From a virus, in the IMG/VR virus record IMGVR_UViG_3300050129_000012, positions 1 through 22,698 of that record: a DNA stretch of 22,698 bases; one strand, 5' to 3'. Shown one piece after another: positions 1-6,519 of the stretch. A program made the position numbers and the translations under genes. Numbering within the stretch: position 1 is the first letter of the stretch; each line of letters begins with the position of its first letter. The notes beneath the pieces were generated by a model. The model was not told where the DNA came from. It did not search any database and worked only from the letters and a program-made list of their open reading frames with translations.

Positions 1-1
1 C

Positions 2-169
2 AAAAACGGCGGCGACTGGTTTTCGTCGGGCGAGAATTGCTCGCTCCAGCGCCGGCAATCGAGTAGGGGCACATCCCGCAAGGCCGCATCCGCCCACATC
101 GCCAAAATCCCTTTCCCGCTGGCGCAGCACATCGCCCGCTGTTTCCTGCCTGTCGAGGTGCCCGCGTGA
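2..169 (+). CDS. Unrecognised protein, C-terminal 55 residues only
   Basis: This frame is open from the left edge and stops with TGA at 167-169, so only the end of a larger protein is present. The visible part is basic in the middle and ends in an amphipathic stretch (IPFPLAQHIARCFLP). That ending loosely resembles the last helix of phage C5-cytosine methyltransferases, but no diagnostic motif is in view and I do not name it. The stop overlaps the start of the next gene by GTGA, which supports this frame as coding and suggests translational coupling. A second frame is also open here, so confidence is moderate. Confidence 0.45.
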   Translation, partial: KNGGDWFSSGENCSLQRRQSSRGTSRKAASAHIAKIPFPLAQHIARCFLPVEVPA

Positions 170-384
170 CCCCCAAACCGGACCCCTACACGACCGTCTG
201 CATCCACTGCCCCGGTGGCCCGAAGCGGAAGCCAAACGGCCTTTTTACCCCAGGCGAGCTGCAACGCCGACACCCCAAATGCCGCGCCTGCATCTCGGAT
301 ATCAACAGCCGGAGGGGCCGGGGTAGAAGCAGGACGATAGCCGGCGAGGTACGGGATTCACTGGGAAAACGAAAAAAAACTTGA
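166..384 (+). CDS. Small basic protein with a Cys4 zinc-finger pattern
   Basis: A 72-residue protein starting at a GTG that overlaps the upstream stop (GTGA). Two CxxC pairs are visible, C12/C15 (CIHC) and C39/C42 (CRAC), separated by 23 residues rich in Lys, Arg and Pro, followed by a very basic tail ending in KRKKT. The pattern suggests a single zinc-binding knuckle that could bind nucleic acid, as in many small phage accessory proteins. I do not recognise a named family. The end of the gene overlaps the A-tract and the -35 box of the promoter at 381-409. Confidence 0.55.
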   Translation: MTPKPDPYTTVCIHCPGGPKRKPNGLFTPGELQRRHPKCRACISDINSRRGRGRSRTIAGEVRDSLGKRKKT

Positions 385-409
385 CAGGATTTTCGGGGTG
401 TCATCGAAT
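381..409 (+). promoter_or_regulatory. Sigma70-type promoter candidate
   Basis: A perfect TTGACA (-35) at 381-386 is followed after exactly 17 bases by TCGAAT at 404-409, which matches four of six -10 positions. A run of eight A at 372-379 lies just upstream, where an UP element would sit. Transcription would begin near 416 and run into the Tat-signal gene at 528. It is the best -35 element I saw in the window. The -10 is imperfect, so activity is inferred. Confidence 0.5.
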
Positions 410-448
410 CCCGAATTGAGGACCAATCCCTCCGCTGCTGCTGGTAAC

Positions 449-467
449 CGGGGCTTCTCGAGCCCCG
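449..467 (+). other. Short stem-loop in the leader of the Tat-signal gene
   Basis: CGGGGCT at 449-455 pairs with AGCCCCG at 461-467 around a 5-base loop. It lies between the promoter at 381-409 and the ATG at 528. No T-run follows, so it is not an ordinary intrinsic terminator. It superficially resembles a tRNA T-arm but lacks the conserved loop bases and a matching acceptor stem. Confidence 0.3.
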
Positions 468-527
468 TCCAGCACTCCCGCTGCGAAAGTGCCGGGCTGG
501 TGTGCGGTAGGCGTAGCCATCGAAAAA

Positions 528-794
528 ATGAACAGACGGCGGTTTTTCTCACTCTTCGGGTTGGCTGCTGCTGGAGCAATCGTTGCGGCACCAAAGAGCT
601 ATTTCTTCGCGCCGGTCGGTGGCTGGCATAGGCCCGGATTGGTATGGCATCGGATGCCTAGCAATCTTCCGAGCACCCCATTCCTACAGTCGTCCGTAAA
701 AGGCGGCAGTCTGGTCCTCTCGTTACCCCAAGGCCCAGTAATCAGCCTTTACCCGAAAAGCGCTTGGCGCATCCTCGAAGATCTAGCCGGCTAA
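528..794 (+). CDS. Tat-signal small protein
   Basis: An 88-residue protein when started at the ATG at 528; longer in-frame starts upstream would only add residues before the signal. The N-terminus MNRRRFFSLFG followed by an Ala/Gly-rich hydrophobic stretch fits a twin-arginine translocation signal (RRxFF). The mature part contains KSYFFAP, then a Trp/Pro-rich region without a domain I can name. Small twin-arginine-signal proteins with a YFFAP-like motif recur in phage and prophage structural regions, usually without known function. No strong ribosome binding site precedes the start. Export is inferred from the signal; the role is unknown. Confidence 0.6.
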   Translation: MNRRRFFSLFGLAAAGAIVAAPKSYFFAPVGGWHRPGLVWHRMPSNLPSTPFLQSSVKGGSLVLSLPQGPVISLYPKSAWRILEDLAG

Positions 795-825
795 ATTCCA
801 ACCCACAACCGAGGGCCTAAAAAGC

Positions 826-1137
826 ATGGGAACGCGCTGTTACCCGCAAGTGGAAAACTGTCGCCTAGTCGAAGCTTTCACGGGCAGGCTTATTGCACGG
901 CTCACCCGCTCAGAAGGCGAAAGCATGGTGCGAGCAGGCACAGCTAGGCGCAACGGCCACAAGTACACCCTGATAACGCACCCGCACCCCTCAAACTCGG
1001 GAGAAACGGCCCCCTCGCTCATGAAGTACGACACCATGGTGGTCGCAAGCGGCGGCGCTCCGACGATCGAGGAATTCGAGCGGCTCGCGGGGTGGGGATT
1101 CCATGTGTCCCGGCCGCAGAGTCCGCAGCTGGCCTAG
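826..1137 (+). CDS. Unrecognised protein, 103 residues
   Basis: The ATG at 826 has a GAGGG site at 811-815. The protein is soluble, rich in Arg, Thr and Gly, with a central NGHKYTLITHPHP stretch and a C-terminal acidic helix (TIEEFERLAGWGF). I recognise no family. Its TAG stop at 1135-1137 shares the palindrome CTAG with the stop of the convergent minus-strand gene, so the two genes meet with a 4-base overlap, an arrangement that supports both reading frames. Confidence 0.5.
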   Translation: MGTRCYPQVENCRLVEAFTGRLIARLTRSEGESMVRAGTARRNGHKYTLITHPHPSNSGETAPSLMKYDTMVVASGGAPTIEEFERLAGWGFHVSRPQSPQLA

Positions 1138-1340
1138 ATTCTGTCCTGGCATTTGTGGCGGCGCATTTCGCGCGCGCCCAAGAAGGCCCCGCAGCCGTTC
1201 TTGCAGGGCCTCAACTTCGCAGGCCGACCGCCAAGCTGGTCGGGCTTCCGTCTCGCGGCATTACGCCGGGCGAGTTCCGAGGCCAAGAGCGGGTAGGGCA
1301 CGGTGCGGAGTTGCTCGCGGATGAGGTCTTCGTCGGTCAT
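1134..1340 (-). CDS. Small zinc-finger-like protein
   Basis: A 68-residue protein from an ATG at 1340. The first half is a charged helix (MTDEDLIREQLRT). The C-terminal part carries CKNGCG, then a helix, then HKC, which gives a C-x3-C-x12-H-x-C zinc-binding pattern. It is the second gene of a two-gene minus-strand unit: its start lies two bases after the stop of the gene at 1343-1636, so the two are very likely cotranslated. The pattern suggests nucleic-acid or protein binding; no family name is assigned. Confidence 0.55.
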   Translation of the reverse strand: MTDEDLIREQLRTVPYPLLASELARRNAARRKPDQLGGRPAKLRPCKNGCGAFLGAREMRRHKCQDRI

Positions 1341-1342
1341 GA

Positions 1343-1636
1343 CTAGAGCCTCCGTGCGGGAACAAAGCCGGCGCGTGCGACCGTGGACGGCGGGATGCGC
1401 TTATGGCAATGAGGGCACTTTATGCTCGGAGAGGCGCTGGGCTTAAAGCTGTGTTGCTGCATTTTTTCGCGGCGCAGACAGCCGCAAGATTTCGTGTCAC
1501 CCCCGCGAAGCTGAGTCGCCGTGGTCGTTATTTTATCCCCGCAGTCGCATTGGCACAGGTAGCGCGCATGCGGATGTGGACCTGGTGATGGGACGCGACG
1601 AAGCACGAGCAAGCGGGTAAAACGTGAGCCGCTCAA
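1343..1636 (-). CDS. Phage Cys-rich DNA-binding-like protein (CQCDCG / SCGC type)
   Basis: A 97-residue protein. The order of motifs, RFTRLLVL near the N-terminus, YLCQCDCGD in the middle, then a GGDTKSCGCL block, is the known signature of a small domain common in phages, often beside HNH or AP2 homing endonuclease domains and thought to bind DNA with zinc. A second zinc-knuckle-like pair, CPHCHKRIP, follows near the C-terminus. The only start that keeps the N-terminal motif is TTG at 1636; an in-frame stop lies eight codons further upstream. Function is inferred from the family pattern. Confidence 0.6.
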   Translation of the reverse strand: MSGSRFTRLLVLRRVPSPGPHPHARYLCQCDCGDKITTTATQLRGGDTKSCGCLRREKMQQHSFKPSASPSIKCPHCHKRIPPSTVARAGFVPARRL

Positions 1637-1707
1637 GTCGGCGGCCCGCGGCGCGGCGTCTCAATCATGAGAGCGCAAAGACGTTCATTGTCCTGGGGTT
1701 ATAAATA

Positions 1708-1725
1708 GAAACGCCTGCGCGTTTC
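1708..1725 (+). other. Perfect 7-bp stem-loop
   Basis: GAAACGC at 1708-1714 pairs perfectly with GCGTTTC at 1719-1725 around a CTGC loop. Read on the minus strand the hairpin is followed by a T/A-rich stretch (TATTTATAA) but not by a clean T-run. It lies in the poor region between the minus-strand unit and the recombinase remnant. It may be a weak terminator or a protein-binding site; the sequence does not decide. Confidence 0.35.
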
Positions 1726-1759
1726 CCCGGACCTGGCTGTTGCGGGACTCGAGGAGATT

Positions 1760-1951
1760 TTGAATGCGATACTCGTGTTCCTCCAACCGAAGCTCGCTCT
1801 TCTAGGATTCAAATTGGAGATATCGGCTGCGCGCATCACCCCCGATGTCGCCCAGGCAAAACGCGGAAAAGTGCCTATACCAAGTGGACTTCTCAGCGGC
1901 ATAAAGGGAGGGGTTACCCTCAAATCTACCGCAGACAAACCTAAAAACTAG
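1760..1951 (+). CDS. Doubtful small ORF, 63 residues
   Basis: A TTG start at 1760 has GAGGAG only three bases upstream; the frame is open further left to 1709 without a better start. The predicted protein has a hydrophobic N-terminal helix (ILVFLQPKLALLGF) and a Lys-rich tail. It has a plausible composition but no recognisable domain. The rest of the 1637-2085 interval holds only stem-loops at 1708-1725 and 2032-2058. Confidence 0.3.
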   Translation: MNAILVFLQPKLALLGFKLEISAARITPDVAQAKRGKVPIPSGLLSGIKGGVTLKSTADKPKN

Positions 1952-2031
1952 GTTCATCATTGTCGTCTCGGGTACAGACGGTGTAGGCCCTCGCAGAGAA
2001 GCGCTGATCACTCACAACACAGCAACGAAAA

Positions 2032-2058
2032 CGCAAGCTTCGCGCGAAGGCGCTTGCG
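2032..2058 (+). other. Nested palindrome before the recombinase remnant
   Basis: CGCAAGC at 2032-2038 pairs with GCTTGCG at 2052-2058, and inside lies a second perfect palindrome, CTTCGCGCGAAG at 2038-2049. The two folds compete. It sits 28 bases before the first codon of the truncated integrase, close to the probable deletion end point. It could be a terminator, an operator or part of an attachment region; no T-run follows. Confidence 0.4.
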
Positions 2059-2085
2059 AGGGGTCTACGGTCTCCTTGCATTGCT

Positions 2086-2451
2086 GTGGATTACTGTCAT
2101 TTTATCGCCTCGCTCGAACCCGAAGGGCGCCCGCCGAAAGAACTGCTCTTTCCGGGGCTGACGCCGGAACAAGTGACGGTCGCATTCATTCGCGCGTGCC
2201 AGGCCGCGAGCATCGAGGATTTCTCCCTCCATGACCTGCGGCACACGTTCGCGTCGCAGTTACGAATGAAGGGTGCCGACCTGCACACCGTCGGCCAACT
2301 GCTCGGGCACAAGGACCTTCGCATGACCGCCCGCTATTCGCACCTGAACCCTGAATTTCTAGGCGCCGCGGGCAGCAAACTCGATGACGTCTTCACGGAC
2401 CTCACCCCGTCCGACGGATTCAAATGGGTTGTCGAACCGATCTTCAAGTGA
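2086..2451 (+). pseudogene. Tyrosine recombinase (integrase), truncated to the C-terminal catalytic part
   Basis: The 121 residues contain the late catalytic motifs of phage integrases in order: HDLRHTFAS (His and second Arg), LGHKD (second His box) and MTARYSHL (nucleophile Tyr). Upstream of the GTG at 2086 the frame stays open to a stop at 2005 but shows no trace of the first catalytic Arg (TGLRxxE block), the catalytic Lys hairpin or the N-terminal arm and core-binding domains. A full integrase is roughly 300-400 residues, so more than half is missing and it cannot recombine. The remnant is followed within a few bases by a second broken gene, so this is an eroded junction. Confidence 0.8.
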
Positions 2452-2452
2452 G

Positions 2453-2849
2453 TCCGGCGGTGTTCACAAACCACATGGTTACGTCACGCCCAAAGAGGTC
2501 CCGAAGAAGCCGGTTACGAAGCTGGGAGACCTGTATCTCCTGGGCAAGCATCGGTTGCTGTGCGGGGACAGTACGAAGGCAAAGGACGTCGAGAGGGTGC
2601 TTGGTGGGCAATAAGCTGCACCCGACGCCAAAGCAGGTAAAGCTGTGGGCGGCCATGATTGAAGATTTCACCGATGCTGACGACCTAATATTCGAGCCAT
2701 TCGGCGGCTCGGGCACGGCCACGATTGCCGCTGAAAAGACCGGGCGGCGGTGCTCCAGCATAGAGATCGAGCCCAAGTATTGTGACGTCATCCGGTTGCG
2801 CTGGGAAGGCGCCACAGGCCAGAAGGCGAAGAAGGTAGCCGGTGGCTAG
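2453..2849 (+). pseudogene. DNA-modification methyltransferase with catalytic core deleted
   Basis: Two pieces of one well-known phage methylase (the type often fused to a ParB domain) lie in different frames. The first, ending at a TAA at 2612-2614, reads KLGDLYLLGKHRLLCGDST, the block normally just upstream of the DPPY motif. The second, from about 2605 to 2849, reads HPTPKQVKLW, then FEPFGGSG (SAM-binding) and the typical end RCSSIEIEPKYCDVI. The segment with the catalytic DPPY tetrapeptide between them is missing and the join is out of frame. Whether the second piece is still translated is unknown. It overlaps the following DUF5681 gene by eight bases. Confidence 0.8.
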
Positions 2850-3303
2850 CAAAAAGAAGGCCAAGCCCGCACAGGGCAACGTGGCGCGAAGTGCAGGCAA
2901 CCCTGGTAACAGGGAGCAGAACAGGGCAAAACGGCCTACCCAGAAGCAGCTAGACGCCCTGAAGGCGACGCAGTTCAAGCCCGGTGAGTCAGGAAACCCC
3001 TCGGGCCGCCCAAAAAGCCCCTTCACAGACGCCGCCCGCCGCCTAGCCGACCAGATAGTCAAGGCCGACGCGGAAAAGCGGACCTTTGCAGACCTGGCCG
3101 TCCGCGGCATGTACAACGAGGCAATTAAGGGCAACGTCCAGGCGTTCTCGGCGCTGGCTGACCGGTTGGAAGGAAAGCCGATGCAAGCCCACGAAGTCAG
3201 CGGTCCCGGCGGCGGTGCCATCCCGCTCACGTCGATGACCCCGGAAGAGAACGAGAAGCGCATCGCGGAGCTGCAGGCAAAGCACGGTGGATTCAAAGAG
3301 TAA
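2842..3303 (+). CDS. DUF5681-type protein, probable terminase small subunit
   Basis: A 153-residue basic protein from a GTG at 2842. Residues near 46-60 carry the hallmark FKPGESGNPSGRPK of DUF5681 proteins, and the second half has the block FSALADRLEGKP, also typical of that family. The C-terminus is a charged helix (TPEENEKRIAELQAKHGG). These proteins usually lie directly before the large terminase gene and are thought to act as the small, DNA-recognising subunit of the packaging motor; that position is kept here. The Lys/Arg-rich N-terminus fits DNA binding. The assignment as small terminase is inference from context. Confidence 0.75.
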   Translation: MASKKKAKPAQGNVARSAGNPGNREQNRAKRPTQKQLDALKATQFKPGESGNPSGRPKSPFTDAARRLADQIVKADAEKRTFADLAVRGMYNEAIKGNVQAFSALADRLEGKPMQAHEVSGPGGGAIPLTSMTPEENEKRIAELQAKHGGFKE

Positions 3304-3306
3304 AGC

Positions 3307-3372
3307 GTCATGCTATGCTGAGCCCGAGTGCGACAGGCTAGGGCGAAGCATGACATCCGCGCCCCGCTTTTT
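3307..3372 (+). terminator. Stem-loop with T-run after the DUF5681 gene
   Basis: GTCATGCT (3307-3314) is perfectly complementary to AGCATGAC (3347-3354), with an inner GCCC/GGGC pair (3322-3325 and 3341-3344). A competing fold pairs GGGCG (3341-3345) with CGCCC (3360-3364) and is followed by TTTTT at 3368-3372. The second fold looks like an intrinsic terminator and the first would disrupt it, an attenuator-like arrangement. The evidence is base complementarity only. Confidence 0.4.
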
Positions 3373-3395
3373 GTTTACTGGATAGAGGGAAGCTT

Positions 3396-3614
3396 ATGCG
3401 GAGTGTGATAACCCGAGAGGAAGTCATCGAGTCCGCGCTGCACTGGGGCCTGGATATGCGCGAATGGGAAGAAGTCCGCATCCAGCAAATCGTGGACATC
3501 GTAAACACCCCGATCGAGTTCCCCGCGTTGCCGCTGGGGATGAAAGTGGAGCTTGATCCATCGATGCCGGTCGGCGCACTGCGGTTCCACTACCCCCGCT
3601 ACCCAGGTGTCTAG
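3396..3614 (+). CDS. Small protein between the terminase genes, 72 residues
   Basis: The ATG at 3396 has a good GAGGGA site at 3385-3390. The protein is acidic in its first half (REEVIESALHWGLDMREWEE), then has a Pro-rich second half. I recognise no family. It is probably a late gene of the packaging cluster, since its stop at 3614 is followed immediately by the first base of the large terminase start codon, so terminase translation may depend on this gene. Confidence 0.6.
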   Translation: MRSVITREEVIESALHWGLDMREWEEVRIQQIVDIVNTPIEFPALPLGMKVELDPSMPVGALRFHYPRYPGV

Positions 3615-5441
3615 GTGGCCACCGCCTCAACCCTCAGCCCGGAAGAGTGGGAGGAATGGCGACAACGCAAGGAGTTGTCTCACCCGGTAGGTTTCGCCGA
3701 GAGATGGCTCGCGTCCGACGTCTGGGGCATTCAGAAAGACATTCTTGAGGCAATTGCCAGCGGCTCAAAAATAGCCGTGAAAGCCTGCCACTCCAGCGGA
3801 AAGACATACATCGCCGCAGTCGCCGTTCTGTGGTTTCTATCTCGCCATAGCGAGGCGATTGTTGTCACGACGGCACCCACGCACAACCAGGTCGAGAAGC
3901 TGCTCTGGGGAGAAATCCACTCGGCTCTGGCCAGATCGAGTTACCCGTTCCCGAAAGCGACCCTCACCGAGCTAAAGTTTGGCCCGAAACGTTACGCGCT
4001 CGGATTCACGACCAGCGTCACCAAGCAGGACGAAGGCGTAAAGTTTCAGGGTTTCCACGCTGAAAACATTCTCGTGGTTCTGGACGAGGCACCTGGCGTA
4101 GACGCAAAAATCTGGGAAGCCATCGAAGGCGCACGAGCCGGCGGGAACGTCTCCATCCTGGCGCTGGGCAATCCGACAATCGCATCCGGCCCGTTCCACG
4201 AATCCTTCCACGGTAACCGGGAGGCTTGGAAGCTATTCACAATCTCGGCTTTCGATACGCCGAACTTTGATGGCGTAAGCCTCACTTACCGGGGCGACGA
4301 TGGCAGGCCGGTTACGCTGGGGCACGGCAGTACGGACCTCCTGGACCTCAAGGAGGAAGAACTCGATACCAACATTCGCCCGTATCTCACAACGCGGCGG
4401 TGGGTGAAGGAGAAGTTCTTCGAGTGGGGGCCAGGACATCCGCTCTGGGAATCCCGCGTGTGCGGCAACTTCCCGGCGCAGGCTGAAGATGCGCTGCTAT
4501 CGCTGGCATGGTTGGAGCGTGCCAAGAATTCCGAACGCATAGGCGTCGGCAAAGTTACTGCTGGCCTCGACGTTGCTGGACCTGGCGAGGATGAGACGGT
4601 TCTCACAATTCGACGCGGTCCTCAAATCCTGTTGCAGAAGTCGTGGCCGCAAGCGGATCCACGTGGTTCGGTTATCGCAGAGTTGAATCCGTACAAGCCC
4701 GAACTCGAAGCCGTCAACGTTGATTCAATCGGCATCGGCTGGGGAATGTATCAGCATCTCCTGGACCATAAGTTTCCGGCGCGAGCGGTCAACGTCGGCG
4801 AAAGTCCGCTGGACGACGAGAAGTATGCAAACCGAAAGGCCGAACTCTATTGGGGCTTGCGGATGCGGCTGCAGGCTGGCGACATGTCCGGGCTCATGGA
4901 CGAACGCTGCATAGGCCAACTCGCCGGGATTCGCTATAAACACAATGCGCGCGGACAGGTCCAGATTGAAAGCAAAGACGACGCCCGGAAGCGCGGAGTG
5001 AAATCGCCGGATAGGGCGGAGTCGGTAATGCTCGCCTTTGCGAGTAATAATCAAACCTACGGACTCATCGAGTACATGAAGCAACTCGACAAGGATCTTA
5101 TGGCGAAGCGACTGTGCAAGAGAACGAACGGGCACGACAACGGGAAGAAAGAAAGCCCGCTAGGCTCGTTGAAAGGCGTGCTCGCCGAACCGGGCGACGA
5201 GATAGCGCCAAACATCAATCCGCTGGCGAAGACGAACGGGCACGCACCCGACGCTGAGACGCCCCATACCGACGAGAAGATCGCGGTTGACATCCCCAGC
5301 AACGTAGACCGGTGCCCGGAGTGCAAGAGCGTTCTTGTGCAGCGCGTGGCCGGCGGCAAGCGGTGCGGGCAATGCGCTCACCAGTGGCAGCAACCGGGCT
5401 TGCGAATGGGCCAGGTTAGCCCGGGGCAGTTGAGGAAATAG
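3615..5441 (+). CDS. terL: Terminase large subunit with C-terminal zinc ribbon
   Basis: A 608-residue ATPase-nuclease that packages DNA into the prohead. Visible motifs: Walker A KACHSSGKT (about 56-64), Walker B VVLDEA (D157, E158), coupling motif ALGNPT (183-188), and nuclease acidic residues in GLDVA (D319), NVDSIG (D370) and SPDRAES (D466). After about residue 480 the protein continues with a low-complexity linker and ends in a Cys4 zinc ribbon, CPEC (C567, C570) and CGQC (C584, C587), not usual in this family. The start is GTG at 3615, directly after the previous stop and with no ribosome binding site, which implies coupled translation. Confidence 0.92.
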   Translation: MATASTLSPEEWEEWRQRKELSHPVGFAERWLASDVWGIQKDILEAIASGSKIAVKACHSSGKTYIAAVAVLWFLSRHSEAIVVTTAPTHNQVEKLLWGEIHSALARSSYPFPKATLTELKFGPKRYALGFTTSVTKQDEGVKFQGFHAENILVVLDEAPGVDAKIWEAIEGARAGGNVSILALGNPTIASGPFHESFHGNREAWKLFTISAFDTPNFDGVSLTYRGDDGRPVTLGHGSTDLLDLKEEELDTNIRPYLTTRRWVKEKFFEWGPGHPLWESRVCGNFPAQAEDALLSLAWLERAKNSERIGVGKVTAGLDVAGPGEDETVLTIRRGPQILLQKSWPQADPRGSVIAELNPYKPELEAVNVDSIGIGWGMYQHLLDHKFPARAVNVGESPLDDEKYANRKAELYWGLRMRLQAGDMSGLMDERCIGQLAGIRYKHNARGQVQIESKDDARKRGVKSPDRAESVMLAFASNNQTYGLIEYMKQLDKDLMAKRLCKRTNGHDNGKKESPLGSLKGVLAEPGDEIAPNINPLAKTNGHAPDAETPHTDEKIAVDIPSNVDRCPECKSVLVQRVAGGKRCGQCAHQWQQPGLRMGQVSPGQLRK

Positions 5442-5459
5442 AAAGGCCAAAGCCAGCCA

Positions 5460-5738
5460 ATGATCGACGACCACGTCATCGGCGACATCATCGGCTTCGC
5501 CACAACCATTGCGGTTACAATCACCAATCAGATTTTCGTGGAACGCCGCGCCGACCGCGCGCGAAGGGCAGTCGCGCATACGGTGGTTGCGAGCGAGGCA
5601 AAGATAGCCACCGCCCTCGACGTGCATCAGTCCGTCGTGGACGGAAACCTCAAAGAGATTCGGGACACGGCGACGGCCAACAATAAGTCGATCGCTGTAG
5701 TCCAGGCCACGCTCGACGCCAAGGGAGGTTACGAATGA
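5460..5738 (+). CDS. Small membrane-anchored helical protein
   Basis: A 92-residue protein with AAAGG at 5442-5446 upstream of the ATG. Residues about 5-25 (VIGDIIGFATTIAVTITNQIF) are hydrophobic enough for one membrane segment, followed by a basic stretch (ERRADRARRA) and a long predicted helix. The layout, one N-terminal membrane helix plus a soluble coil, resembles some holin-associated or spanin-like phage proteins, but no diagnostic motif is present. It is the first of a string of ten tiny genes and overlaps the next by ATGA. Confidence 0.6.
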   Translation: MIDDHVIGDIIGFATTIAVTITNQIFVERRADRARRAVAHTVVASEAKIATALDVHQSVVDGNLKEIRDTATANNKSIAVVQATLDAKGGYE

Positions 5739-5899
5739 TCTTCATCCTACTGCTCGTGCTGATCGTCGCCGGCATCCTGATGTACGCGCTCTGCACCAGG
5801 GACAAGCTGGCCGAGATTGGCCGCATCATGTTCGGCATCGGGCTGTTCTTCCTGGCGTGGACGCTGTTGACCGGGCACGGGATTTCGCTGCCGAAGTAG
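5735..5899 (+). CDS. Tiny two-helix membrane protein, 54 residues
   Basis: The ATG at 5735 overlaps the previous stop (ATGA) and has a strong AGGGAGG site at 5722-5728. The protein begins with a very hydrophobic helix (FILLLVLIVAGILMYAL), a short polar turn (CTRDKLAEIGR) and a second hydrophobic helix (IMFGIGLFFLAWTLL). The turn and second helix match a pattern (KLAEIGRIMFF) I recall in many small phage membrane proteins of unknown function. A role in the membrane is inferred; a holin cannot be claimed from this alone. Confidence 0.65.
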   Translation: MIFILLLVLIVAGILMYALCTRDKLAEIGRIMFGIGLFFLAWTLLTGHGISLPK

Positions 5900-5902
5900 A
5901 TT

Positions 5903-5980
5903 ATGATCCTCGATGCCATCGCCTCGTTCTTGGGCGTTCAGGAGCAACCTGGGCGTGTGCGGTGCGTGCGGATGGAATGA
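5903..5980 (+). CDS. 25-residue micro-ORF resembling the start of the 6520 gene
   Basis: ATG at 5903, three bases after the previous stop, ends at TGA 5978-5980. Its first residues (MILDAIASFLGV) align with the beginning of the gene at 6520 (MLDGVLSFFGV), after which similarity ends. It may be a decayed duplicate or a genuine micro-protein. There is no convincing ribosome binding site. Confidence 0.35.
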   Translation: MILDAIASFLGVQEQPGRVRCVRME

Positions 5981-5989
5981 AGGTCAGGA

Positions 5990-6334
5990 ATGAGCGAAGT
6001 AGACCGACAATCCCCGGAATTACTGCAGGTCTACCTTTGGCATTACCGTAACGCAGCACCAGACTTGACCGTGCCGTTTCACCCCGAACTTGCTAAGAAC
6101 TTGCTGAAAAACTATGGCGCCCCGCCGACAGATTGGGCCGCCATAAGGACCTGGGACCAAGATTCTCGACACTATAAAATCGTGGAAATCGCCTCACTCT
6201 CAAACGAGGATCTGGTTGCTGAATACGCGGCAGAGGAAGCATCTGAAGACCGGAGTATTCCCGGGGACGATCCCAGCCCAAGGTATGAACTAAGGGCCGA
6301 AATTCTCAGGCGCATGGAGAAAGCCAAATGTTGA
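5990..6334 (+). CDS. Unrecognised soluble protein, 114 residues
   Basis: The ATG at 5990 follows an AGGTCAGGA site. The protein is acidic and soluble. It starts with SPELLQVYLWHYRN, has a PFHPELAKNLLKNYGAPPTDW stretch, and carries an acidic helix (EYAAEEASEDRS) before a basic C-terminal helix. I recognise no family. Its last codons overlap the next gene (ATG at 6328, stop at 6332-6334), so it belongs to the coupled string of small genes. Confidence 0.6.
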   Translation: MSEVDRQSPELLQVYLWHYRNAAPDLTVPFHPELAKNLLKNYGAPPTDWAAIRTWDQDSRHYKIVEIASLSNEDLVAEYAAEEASEDRSIPGDDPSPRYELRAEILRRMEKAKC

Positions 6335-6513
6335 GTATCGTCCTGCTGTTAATCGCGTTCATCTGCTTCGCGCTCGCGGCGTTTCGTCTTCCGCCGGACC
6401 CACACAAGATTGACTTTATCGCGGCCGGGCTAATGTTCTGGGTGCTGGCGATCCTGTTACCGGCTCTCGAATCGCTACCGCACTCCGCAGCGCTGCATCA
6501 CCACTGGCTTTAG
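6328..6513 (+). CDS. Small two-helix membrane protein, 61 residues
   Basis: Residues about 2-19 (LSIVLLLIAFICFALAAF) and about 30-47 (FIAAGLMFWVLAILLPAL) form two clear membrane segments joined by a short Pro-rich loop (RLPPDPHK), with a His-rich end (HSAALHHHW). It overlaps the upstream gene by seven bases. Small proteins of this shape are frequent in phage genomes; the family is not named and its function is unknown. Confidence 0.6.
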   Translation: MLSIVLLLIAFICFALAAFRLPPDPHKIDFIAAGLMFWVLAILLPALESLPHSAALHHHWL

Positions 6514-6519
6514 ATAGCG

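Noticed and set aside
440-480. Possible tRNA T-arm (GGGGC stem with seven-base loop)
   Set aside because: The loop TTCTCGA lacks the conserved purine-A, and no matching acceptor, D-arm or anticodon arm is found upstream.
398-631. ORF overlapping the Tat-signal gene in another frame
   Set aside because: Basic low-complexity composition without motif; the overlapping frame has a clear Tat signal.
2424-2604. N-terminal part of a long frame leading into the methylase C-terminal piece
   Set aside because: The residues before HPTPKQV in that frame are Arg/Ser/Trp-rich and unlike methylases; the real N-terminal block is in the neighbouring frame.
2685-3356. 223-residue minus-strand ORF over the methylase remnant and DUF5681 gene
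   Set aside because: The + strand frames have recognisable motifs (FGGSG, GNPSGRP), the antisense frame none.
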